Below are positions 1-4,841 of a stretch of DNA of 5,370 nucleotides, one piece after another. Where the stretch lies: assembly GCA_027451305.1 (NCBI GenBank), contig DAIDJQ010000204.1, positions 1-5,370 of the forward strand. The letters are read 5' to 3'. This DNA comes from Cellulomonas sp. (GTDB lineage: Bacteria > Actinomycetota > Actinomycetes > Actinomycetales > Cellulomonadaceae). A program made the position numbers and the translations under genes. The stretch's first letter is position 1. Each line of letters begins with the position of its first letter. The notes under the pieces were generated by a model, which had not been told where the DNA came from, ran no database searches, and saw only the letters and a list, made by a program, of their open reading frames with translations.

Positions 1-73
1 GATTCGAACCCCCGAGGCTGTTACACCAACACGCTTTCCAAGCGTGCGCCATAGGCCACTAGGCGAATCCTCC
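1..73 (-). tRNA. tRNA-Ser (anticodon GGA), 3' end cut by window edge
   Basis: Read on the minus strand, position 73 is the tRNA 5' end. The acceptor strand GGAGGAT is followed by T8-C9, a D-stem GCC/GGC, and an anticodon stem CACGC/GCGTG enclosing the 7-nt loop TTGGAAA. That puts anticodon GGA at positions 39-37, which reads serine codons TCC and TCT. A long extra arm of about 15 nt, typical of class II tRNAs such as tRNA-Ser, precedes the T-arm with loop TTCGAAT. The window stops one base into the 3' side of the T-stem. The rest of that stem, the 3' acceptor strand and the discriminator base (about 12 nt, plus CCA if encoded) therefore lie outside. The visible part shows no sign of decay, so the gene is probably intact in the genome. 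Confidence 0.95.
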
Positions 74-114
74 TGGCACGGCGACCCTGGGCTGACGGGC
101 CGACCGCGGCGGCA

Positions 115-120
115 AGTCTA
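115..120 (-). promoter_or_regulatory. Candidate -10 hexamer for the tRNA-Ser gene
   Basis: On the minus strand these bases read TAGACT, a reasonable -10 match (TAnnnT). A start about 7 nt downstream would give a 5' leader of roughly 35 nt before the mature tRNA. I see no good TTGACA-like box at the expected distance. The same hexamer lies at the expected place before the SRP RNA gene in this window, which modestly supports the call. Confidence 0.35.
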
Positions 121-289
121 GCGGAGGCCGGACCGTGCGCCAGACAGCGTTCGACCCGGGGGTCTGCGACACCTCGGACCGTCGTCGCTCCGGCCCGGCG
201 CGTCTATCCGCAGGTCAGCGCGGTGGCGCGGTGGCCGGCATCTCGCACGCACCGGCCGGAATGTCGGACCTGCCCGGAATCATGCCCGC

Positions 290-1345
290 GTGACATCGAG
301 AGAGATGGAGCCGGTTCCGGCCGGTTACGCAGAGCTGCTGGCCGAGCTGAAGGCCCGGGTGCGAGCGACCCAGTTCCGAGCGGCCCGGGCGGCGAACACC
401 GAGGTACTCCGGCTGTACTGGTCGATCGGTCGGGAGATCCTGGACCGGCAGCACTCGGTGGGCTGGGGCGGGAAGGTCGTCGAGCGGCTGGCTGCCGATC
501 TGCAGCGGGAGTTCCCCGAGCAGAAGGGCTGGTCGCGGCGCAACCTGCTCTACATGCGACAGGTCGCCGAGGTGTGGCCGACCGAGACCGAGTTCGTGCA
601 ACAAGCTGTTGCACGACTGCCCTGGGGCCACGTCACGGTTCTGCTCGGCGGGCTCAACACCCGTGCCGAGCGCGACTGGTACGCCGCCGCGGCCGCGGAG
701 AACGGCTGGTCCCGCGCCGTCCTCGAGCACCAGATCAAGGTGGGGCTCCGCTCCGCCCTCGGGGCCGCGCCCACGAACTTCACCGCCTCGCTGGACGCTG
801 CCGACTCCGAGCTCGCCCAGCAGCTGGTCAAGGATCCGTACGTGTTCGAGCACCTGGCTCTGGTCGAGCGGGTCGCCGAGAAGGAGGTCGAGCAGGCGCT
901 GATGGACCGCCTGCAGGACACCCTTCTCGAGTTCGGGCGCGGCATGGCGTTCGTCGGCCGTCAGGTGCGGCTGACGGTGCCGGACGATCGCAGCGACCAG
1001 GTCAGCGAGTTCTACGCCGACCTTCTGCTGTTCCACGTCGAGCAGCTGCGCTACGTGGTCATCGAGCTGAAGATCGGCAGCTTCGAACCGGCGCACCTCG
1101 GTCAGCTGGGCACGTACGTGGCGATCGTCGACGACCAGTACCGCAAGTCGGCGATCCACGCCCCGACCGTCGGGATCCTGCTGTGCACCGGCAAGGCCGG
1201 CCCTGTCGTCAGGTACTCGCTCGCATCGACGGCCGCGCCGGTCGCCGTCGCCGACTACCTGGGCCTGCCGGCAGACGCGCGCGCCGCACTGCCGTCGGCG
1301 GACGAGCTGCAGGCAATCGTCGACGCCGAGCTCGCGGAGCACTAG
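290..1345 (+). CDS. DUF1016/YhcG-family PD-(D/E)XK nuclease
   Basis: The 351-residue protein matches the YhcG family (DUF1016): an N-terminal helical, probably DNA-binding domain (about residues 12-160) followed by a PD-(D/E)XK nuclease-like domain (about 175-325). Seen directly are the N-terminal LYWSIGREI (42-50) and WSRRNLLYMR (81-90) segments. The C-terminal hallmark is a predicted catalytic set: D244 in FYADLLL, then E259 and K261 in VIELK, followed by the GQLGTYVAIVDD block (271-282) and GILLC (295-299). The length is normal and the catalytic residues are present, so it looks active. The biochemical substrate of the family is poorly defined; members often occur in defence or restriction-modification neighbourhoods, but no such partner is visible here. 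The start is GTG at 290, with only a weak GGA upstream; ATG at 305 in the same frame is an alternative. It is followed by 113 bp before the regulator gene and is probably a separate transcription unit. Confidence 0.92.
   Translation: MTSREMEPVPAGYAELLAELKARVRATQFRAARAANTEVLRLYWSIGREILDRQHSVGWGGKVVERLAADLQREFPEQKGWSRRNLLYMRQVAEVWPTETEFVQQAVARLPWGHVTVLLGGLNTRAERDWYAAAAAENGWSRAVLEHQIKVGLRSALGAAPTNFTASLDAADSELAQQLVKDPYVFEHLALVERVAEKEVEQALMDRLQDTLLEFGRGMAFVGRQVRLTVPDDRSDQVSEFYADLLLFHVEQLRYVVIELKIGSFEPAHLGQLGTYVAIVDDQYRKSAIHAPTVGILLCTGKAGPVVRYSLASTAAPVAVADYLGLPADARAALPSADELQAIVDAELAEH
594..616. repeat. Perfect 9-bp inverted repeat inside the nuclease gene
   Basis: The arms TCGTGCAAC (594-602) and GTTGCACGA (608-616) are exact reverse complements separated by AAGCT. 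The element lies wholly within the nuclease coding sequence (residues FVQQAVAR) and is less GC-rich than its surroundings. It could be a protein-binding site, an RNA hairpin, or chance together with codon constraint. The repeat itself is certain; a function is not. Confidence 0.5.
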
Positions 1346-1422
1346 CGCCGGAGCCGCCCCGGCGGCGGTCTGCGACGGCGGCCGAGGTCCGGTCAGCCAC
1401 GCGCAGCCCAGGACCCCGGTCC

Positions 1423-1428
1423 TATTAG
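1423..1428 (+). promoter_or_regulatory. Candidate -10 hexamer for the tetR-acg unit
   Basis: TATTAG matches the -10 consensus TATAAT at four of six positions. It would start transcription near 1435, leaving a leader of about 24 nt before the ATG at 1459. Its last three bases fall inside the operator repeats, so bound repressor would block it. No convincing -35 box is visible 16-18 bp upstream. Confidence 0.3.
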
Positions 1429-1457
1429 AGCGCTCGCTCTAGAGCGAAGACTCTAGA
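1426..1457. promoter_or_regulatory. Composite TetR operator: overlapping half-sites at the tetR start
   Basis: An inverted repeat TAGAGCG-CT-CGCTCTA spans 1426-1441, with 7-bp arms and a 2-bp centre. The second arm overlaps a further half-site TAGAGCG (1440-1446), giving the perfect 12-bp palindrome CGCTCTAGAGCG (1435-1446). A partial fourth half-site CTCTA lies at 1451-1455, and TCTAGA occurs twice (1438-1443, 1452-1457). The cluster ends one base before the ATG of the TetR-family gene. Its size, symmetry and position fit an autoregulatory TetR operator (inference). The clustered half-sites would allow two dimers in different registers. No divergent gene shares it, so its likely targets are the regulator and the coupled downstream gene. 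Confidence 0.75.
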
Positions 1458-1458
1458 C

Positions 1459-2166
1459 ATGGCCGAGTCCACCGCGCTCATCCCCACCGTCGCACCCGTC
1501 CGCCGCAGCCTGCGCGTCACGGGCAAGCGTCGCCCCGGCACCGCCGAGCGCATCCTCGACGTCGCCGGCGACCTGTTCGCCGCCGAGGGGGTCCGTGCCG
1601 TCTCCACCAACCGCATCGCGTCGACCGCGCGGATCAGCCCCGGCAACCTCTACTACTGGTACGCCGACCGCCAGGCGATCGTGCGCGCACTGTTCGACCG
1701 GTACGCCCGCGCGCACGCGGCGGTGTGGGACGGGATCGACCCCGACAACGTCACCCCGGAACGCCTCGACCGTTTGGTTGCCGCCGGCGCCCGGATCACG
1801 GCCGACCACCCGTACTTTGCGCGGGACCTGATCACGCTGGTCCGGGACGACGCGGAGCTCGCGGACGCCTACCGGATCGTCCGTGCGCAGCGGCGGGAGC
1901 TGTTCGGGCGGGTCGCGCGCGGCTGGCGGGCGCGTGGCGTGCTGCTCCCGGTGGACGACGAGCGGCTCGGCCACGTGGTCGAGGCGCTGCTGGTGCTCGC
2001 CGAGTCGTGGTGGGCGTTCGCCCAGCTCGACGACGAGCGTCCCGAGCCCGTCGAGGGTGAGCGGCTGATCCGCGCTCTCATCGAGCCCTACCTCGTTCCG
2101 GGCGTGCACGCGGCGTCCGGGTCGTCGTCCGACCCCGAGCATGCCGACGCGCCGGGGCCCCGATGA
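1459..2166 (+). CDS. TetR/AcrR-family transcriptional regulator
   Basis: A 235-residue DNA-binding repressor-type protein. The N-terminal helix-turn-helix (about residues 28-74) is typical of the family: AERILDVAGDLFAAEGVRAV, then STNRIASTARIS, then GNLYYWYADRQAI, which holds the recognition helix. Before it lies a basic tail of about 28 residues (RRSLRVTGKRR). The C-terminal ligand and dimer domain contains HPYFARDLITLVRDDAEL (117-134), which resembles the repressor subfamily with a conserved FxRDL segment (from memory, about PF13972), so the ligand cannot be named. The ATG at 1459 is the only ATG before the domain. It has a weak purine stretch GAAGA 8 nt upstream, within the operator. The TGA stop overlaps the next gene's start as ATGA, so the two are translationally coupled. 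It most likely represses itself and the Acg-like gene. Confidence 0.93.
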   Translation: MAESTALIPTVAPVRRSLRVTGKRRPGTAERILDVAGDLFAAEGVRAVSTNRIASTARISPGNLYYWYADRQAIVRALFDRYARAHAAVWDGIDPDNVTPERLDRLVAAGARITADHPYFARDLITLVRDDAELADAYRIVRAQRRELFGRVARGWRARGVLLPVDDERLGHVVEALLVLAESWWAFAQLDDERPEPVEGERLIRALIEPYLVPGVHAASGSSSDPEHADAPGPR

Positions 2167-3374
2167 GCCGCCGGTCGCGGCGCCGTGCCGAAGCGGGCGC
2201 CGACGACAATGGCGGCGTGAGTCGGCGCGCCGTGCTGACCTGGCTGGGCGCGGGCGCCCTCGTCGTCGTCGGAGGCACGCTGGTGCGGGCCCAGCGCCAA
2301 GGGCTGTTCGCCCCGCGCACGGGCCCCGCCTACGCCGCCTGGCAGCCGACGAGCCGCACCGGTGCCGAGGCGGTGATCGCAGCGGCGACATTGGCCGCCA
2401 GCCCGCACAACCTGCAGAACTGGTGGTTCCACCCGACGGCGCAGGCCGACGGCTCGGTCGTGGTCGAGGTGCACGACGACACGGCGCGGAGCCTCGGCGT
2501 GGTGGACGCCAAGCGCCGCGAGGCGCAGCTGGGGATCGGCGCCGCAGTGGCCAACGCCGAGGTGGCGGCCCCGGCGCTCGGCTTCGACGCCCAGGTCGTC
2601 GTGCGCCCGCAGCCGTCCGACGAGACGCTGCTGGCCCGCGTCGTCCTGACCCCGCGCCCGCCCGCCGAGCCCGATCCACTGGCGCAGGCGATCCCGCACC
2701 GGCACTCCGACCGCGGCACGTACCCGCCGGAGGAGCCGCGGCCCGACGTCCTGGCCTGCCTGCGCACCACCGCCCTGACCGGCGCCACCGGCGTCGACCT
2801 CGTCTGGATCACCGCCGCGGACCAGCGCGAACGCCTGGGAACCCTGCTCGTCGACGCCGCCATCGCCCTCACGGCCGACCACCAGATGAGCGTCGACAAC
2901 GCCGAGCTCATCCGTTACGACCACCAGCAGGTGGAGCGGTACGGCGACGGCCTCACCATCGACGCCCAGGCGCTGCCACCGTTCCTCGAGGTGGCGGCCC
3001 AGCTGCTGCCCGCCACGTCCCGCACCCAGGGCGACGCCTCCTGGGTCAGGTCCACACGCACCGTCCACACCGCGACGGCCCGCGCCTACGGGCTCGTCGT
3101 CGGCGACCGCGGCGACGTCGCCACCCGGGTGCACGCCGGCCGCGTGCTGCAGCGGCTGCACCTCGCGCTGGTCGCCGAGGGGTGGGCGATGCAGCACCTG
3201 AACCAGGCGGTGGAGATGGCCGAGCGGGACGCGGCGCTGGGTGCTGCCGACCGGTTCGACGGGCCGCTGACGGCGCTGGCCGGGGGACAGGTGATCGCGG
3301 CGCTGCGGATGGGGCGGCCCAGCGGCCGGGCCGTCGCGAGCCCCCGTCGTCCCCTCACGGAGGTCCTGCGCTGA
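2163..3374 (+). CDS. Tat-anchored Acg-like FMN-binding nitroreductase-fold protein
   Basis: A 403-residue protein of the nitroreductase superfamily, closest in pattern to the Acg family of FMN-binding oxidoreductases (mycobacterial Acg and Rv3127 type). Family marks are SPHNLQNWWF (80-89, the usual SPHNxQPW flavin motif), the block REAQLGIGAAVANAEVAAPALG split across 119-140, HRHSDRGTY (179-187, the usual RRHTDR element) and the C-terminal LRMGRP (381-386). The N terminus has a twin-arginine motif SRRAVL (20-25) followed by a hydrophobic stretch to about residue 41, with no clear AxA cleavage site. It is therefore predicted to be exported or anchored by Tat as a folded flavoprotein (inference). 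The start ATG overlaps the tetR stop, and a poor GGGG lies just upstream, which favours coupled translation. Mycobacterial Acg is reported to bind FMN without classical nitroreductase activity, so catalysis here is uncertain. Confidence 0.85.
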   Translation: MSRRSRRRAEAGADDNGGVSRRAVLTWLGAGALVVVGGTLVRAQRQGLFAPRTGPAYAAWQPTSRTGAEAVIAAATLAASPHNLQNWWFHPTAQADGSVVVEVHDDTARSLGVVDAKRREAQLGIGAAVANAEVAAPALGFDAQVVVRPQPSDETLLARVVLTPRPPAEPDPLAQAIPHRHSDRGTYPPEEPRPDVLACLRTTALTGATGVDLVWITAADQRERLGTLLVDAAIALTADHQMSVDNAELIRYDHQQVERYGDGLTIDAQALPPFLEVAAQLLPATSRTQGDASWVRSTRTVHTATARAYGLVVGDRGDVATRVHAGRVLQRLHLALVAEGWAMQHLNQAVEMAERDAALGAADRFDGPLTALAGGQVIAALRMGRPSGRAVASPRRPLTEVLR

Positions 3375-3397
3375 CCGAAGAGAGCCGCCACCTGGCC

Positions 3398-3403
3398 TAG
3401 ACT
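3398..3403 (+). promoter_or_regulatory. -10 hexamer of the SRP RNA gene
   Basis: TAGACT lies 7-9 bp before the predicted 5' end of the SRP RNA (3410-3412), exactly where a -10 box is expected. The only TTGACA-like match is CTGACC at 3371-3376, overlapping the upstream stop codon with an unusually long 21-bp spacer, so the -35 remains unclear. Confidence 0.5.
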
Positions 3404-3409
3404 GGGCGG

Positions 3410-3502
3410 CAGACCCCTCGTGCGGCGTCATCTCGCTGAACTCCCCCAGGGCCGGAAGGCAGCAAGGGCAGGTGAGCTCTGGCGGGTGTGCGGGGGGTCC
3501 TT
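3410..3502 (+). ncRNA. ffs: Signal recognition particle RNA, small (4.5S) type
   Basis: This is the RNA core of the signal recognition particle, which binds Ffh and targets nascent membrane and secreted proteins. The diagnostic apical hairpin is GCC-GGAA-GGC (3451-3460) with a GGAA tetraloop, followed by the conserved AGCA (3461-3464) that with the opposing AGG forms the Ffh-binding internal loop. CCC (3445-3447) pairs with GGG (3466-3468) below it. The ends close as a long rod: GACCCC (3412-3417) pairs with GGGGTC (3494-3499). The overall length of about 90 nt fits the Alu-less bacterial small SRP RNA. The exact ends are uncertain by a few bases. There is no T-run terminator after it, only CCTTTC, so the terminal stem may itself promote termination or processing. 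Confidence 0.95.
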
Positions 3503-3537
3503 TCATGTCCTCGTCGTGATCCAGGGATCTGACCGCC

Positions 3538-4749
3538 GTGACGCACCGCCGCCTCCTCACCCCCACCGAGCTTCGCCCGCTGCTGCAGCTGAAGCCGATC
3601 GAGCTGGACGGGACGCGTCGCCGCCTCGCCGGCGCCTACACCGTCGGCGACCTGCGCCGCATCGCCCGCGCTCGCACGCCCCGGTCGATCTTCGACTACG
3701 TGGACGGCGCCGCCGAGGGGGAGGTGTCGATCGCCCGGGCCCGGCGCGTGCTGCGCGGCCTCACGTTCCACCCCGCGGTGCTGCGCGACGTGTCCGAGGT
3801 GGACGTCACGACGACGATGCTCGGCACCTCCGTCGGCCGCCCCTGGGTGTTCGCCCCGACGGGGTTCACGCGGATGATGCACCACGAGGGCGAGTCGGCC
3901 GTCGCCCGCTCGGCGGCCCGTGCCGGGGTGCCGTACACGCTGTCCACCATGGGCACCACCTCCATCGAGGAGGTCGCCGCCCAGGCGCCCACCGGTCACA
4001 ACTGGTTCGGCTTCTACGTCTGGAAGGACCGCGCCCGCAGCGAGGAGATCCTCACGCGGGCCCGCGAGGCGGGCTACGAGGCGCTGGTGCTCACCGTCGA
4101 CGTCCCGGTGGGCGGCGCCCGTCTGCGGGACAACCGCAACGGGTTCTCCATCCCGCCGCGCCTGTCCGTGAAGACCGTCGTCGACGGCGCGCTGCACCCG
4201 AGCTGGTGGGCCAACTTCCTCACCACCGAGCCCCTGCGGTTCGCCAGCTTCGACTCGTGGGACGACACCATCGAGGCGCTGGCCAACCACATGTTCGACC
4301 CGTCGGTGGAGCTCGACGACCTGGCCTGGGTGCGGGAGTTCTGGGACGGACCGCTGGTGGTCAAGGGGATCCAGACGGTGGACGACGCCCGACGGGTGGT
4401 CGACGCCGGTGCCGACGGGATCGTGCTGTCCAACCACGGCGGGCGGCAGCTGGACCGCGCACCCGTGCCGATCACGCTGCTGCCGCAGGTGGTGGCCGCG
4501 GTGGGGGACCGGTCCGAGGTGTACGTGGACACCGGCTTCTCCTCCGGCGCCGACGTCGTGGCGGCCCTCGCACTGGGTGCCCGCGGCGTGATGCTGGGCC
4601 GCGCCTACCTCTACGCGCTGATGGCCGGCGGAGAGCGTGGCGTCGACCGGCTGGACGAGATCCTCACGGCGCAGCTCGTCCGCACCCTGCGTCTGCTGGG
4701 TGTGCACTCCGTCGCCGAGCTCGCACCGGAGCACGTCTCGCTGCCCTGA
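3538..4749 (+). CDS. lldD: FMN-dependent L-lactate dehydrogenase (LldD2-like)
   Basis: A 403-residue member of the FMN-dependent alpha-hydroxy-acid oxidase/dehydrogenase family (TIM barrel), which oxidises L-lactate to pyruvate and usually passes electrons to the respiratory chain. By alignment to glycolate oxidase, the active-site set is complete: Y54 (FDYVDGAAEGE), Y160 (FYVWKDR), D188 (TVDVPVGGARLRDNRNG), K276 (VVKGIQT), H300 and R303 (SNHGGRQLDRAP). GRAYLYALMAGGE (354-366) supplies the second FMN-phosphate Arg, R355. The full-length pattern, including the N-terminal PLLQLKP and a C-terminal RTLRLLGV, recalls M. tuberculosis LldD2 (from memory). The canonical DGGxRxG motif is DTGFSSG here (331-337). 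The start is GTG at 3538, with AGGGA 10 bp upstream; no earlier in-frame start is convincing. Only about 36-38 bp separate it from ffs, and no promoter is evident there. A related substrate such as another 2-hydroxy acid remains possible. Confidence 0.92.
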   Translation: MTHRRLLTPTELRPLLQLKPIELDGTRRRLAGAYTVGDLRRIARARTPRSIFDYVDGAAEGEVSIARARRVLRGLTFHPAVLRDVSEVDVTTTMLGTSVGRPWVFAPTGFTRMMHHEGESAVARSAARAGVPYTLSTMGTTSIEEVAAQAPTGHNWFGFYVWKDRARSEEILTRAREAGYEALVLTVDVPVGGARLRDNRNGFSIPPRLSVKTVVDGALHPSWWANFLTTEPLRFASFDSWDDTIEALANHMFDPSVELDDLAWVREFWDGPLVVKGIQTVDDARRVVDAGADGIVLSNHGGRQLDRAPVPITLLPQVVAAVGDRSEVYVDTGFSSGADVVAALALGARGVMLGRAYLYALMAGGERGVDRLDEILTAQLVRTLRLLGVHSVAELAPEHVSLP

Positions 4750-4754
4750 CGTGC

Positions 4755-4787
4755 GCGGCGGCTCGTCTCACAGCTCGAGGACGCCGC
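4755..4787. terminator. Interrupted GC-rich hairpin after lldD
   Basis: GCGGCG (4755-4760) pairs with CGCCGC (4782-4787), and CTCG (4762-4765) pairs with CGAG (4776-4779) around a 10-nt loop, with a 1x2 internal mismatch. It begins 5 bp after the lldD stop, so it may mark the transcript end. No T-run follows, so intrinsic termination is unproven. Confidence 0.35.
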
Positions 4788-4808
4788 CCCCGCCAGCCTT
4801 CAACGGGT

Positions 4809-4840
4809 GCCCGAGCGACGCGATTCGGGGTGCTCCGGGC
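4809..4840. terminator. Bulged hairpin just after the stop of the minus-strand gene
   Basis: GCCC-GAGC (4809-4816) pairs with GCTC-c-GGGC (4832-4840), an 8-bp stem with one bulged base and a 15-nt loop. On the minus strand it follows the TGA (4844-4842) by one base. There is no T-run. It could serve as the minus-strand gene's 3' end hairpin, but similar structures arise by chance at this GC content. Confidence 0.25.
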
Positions 4841-4841
4841 G

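Noticed and set aside
1..73. tRNA-Ser as integration site of a genomic island containing the nuclease
   Set aside because: Islands normally enter at the tRNA 3' end, which points out of the window to the left; the nuclease is on the 5' side and no integrase or attachment repeat is visible.
129..182. Direct repeat CGGACCGT at 129-136 and 175-182
   Set aside because: Only 8 bp and built of common GC-rich words; it is expected by chance and has no positional logic.
233..257. Inverted repeat GGCCGG/CCGGCC upstream of the nuclease gene
   Set aside because: A 6-bp GC-only stem with a 13-nt loop is common at this base composition, and each arm is itself a palindrome.
215..1342. Long minus-strand open frame opposite the nuclease gene
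   Set aside because: Its translation is low-complexity and Arg/Gly/Leu/Asp-rich with no family motifs, while the plus-strand frame has clear DUF1016 motifs. It is a GC-bias shadow.
223..1428. Plus-strand open frame overlapping the nuclease gene in another frame
   Set aside because: Arg/Ala/Gly/Pro-rich composition without recognisable motifs; it is a frame shadow of the real gene.
3505..3519. Four-codon open frame (ATG to TGA) between ffs and lldD, a possible leader peptide
   Set aside because: No ribosome binding site other than bases within the SRP RNA stem, and the codons (three Ser) do not suggest attenuation of a lactate enzyme.
2088..3566. Long minus-strand open frame covering the Acg-like gene and the SRP RNA
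   Set aside because: It runs through the SRP RNA gene and has no recognisable motifs, so it is an antisense shadow.
3397..4734. Long minus-strand open frame opposite lldD
   Set aside because: His/Gly/Val-rich antisense shadow; the plus frame carries the complete active site of a known family.
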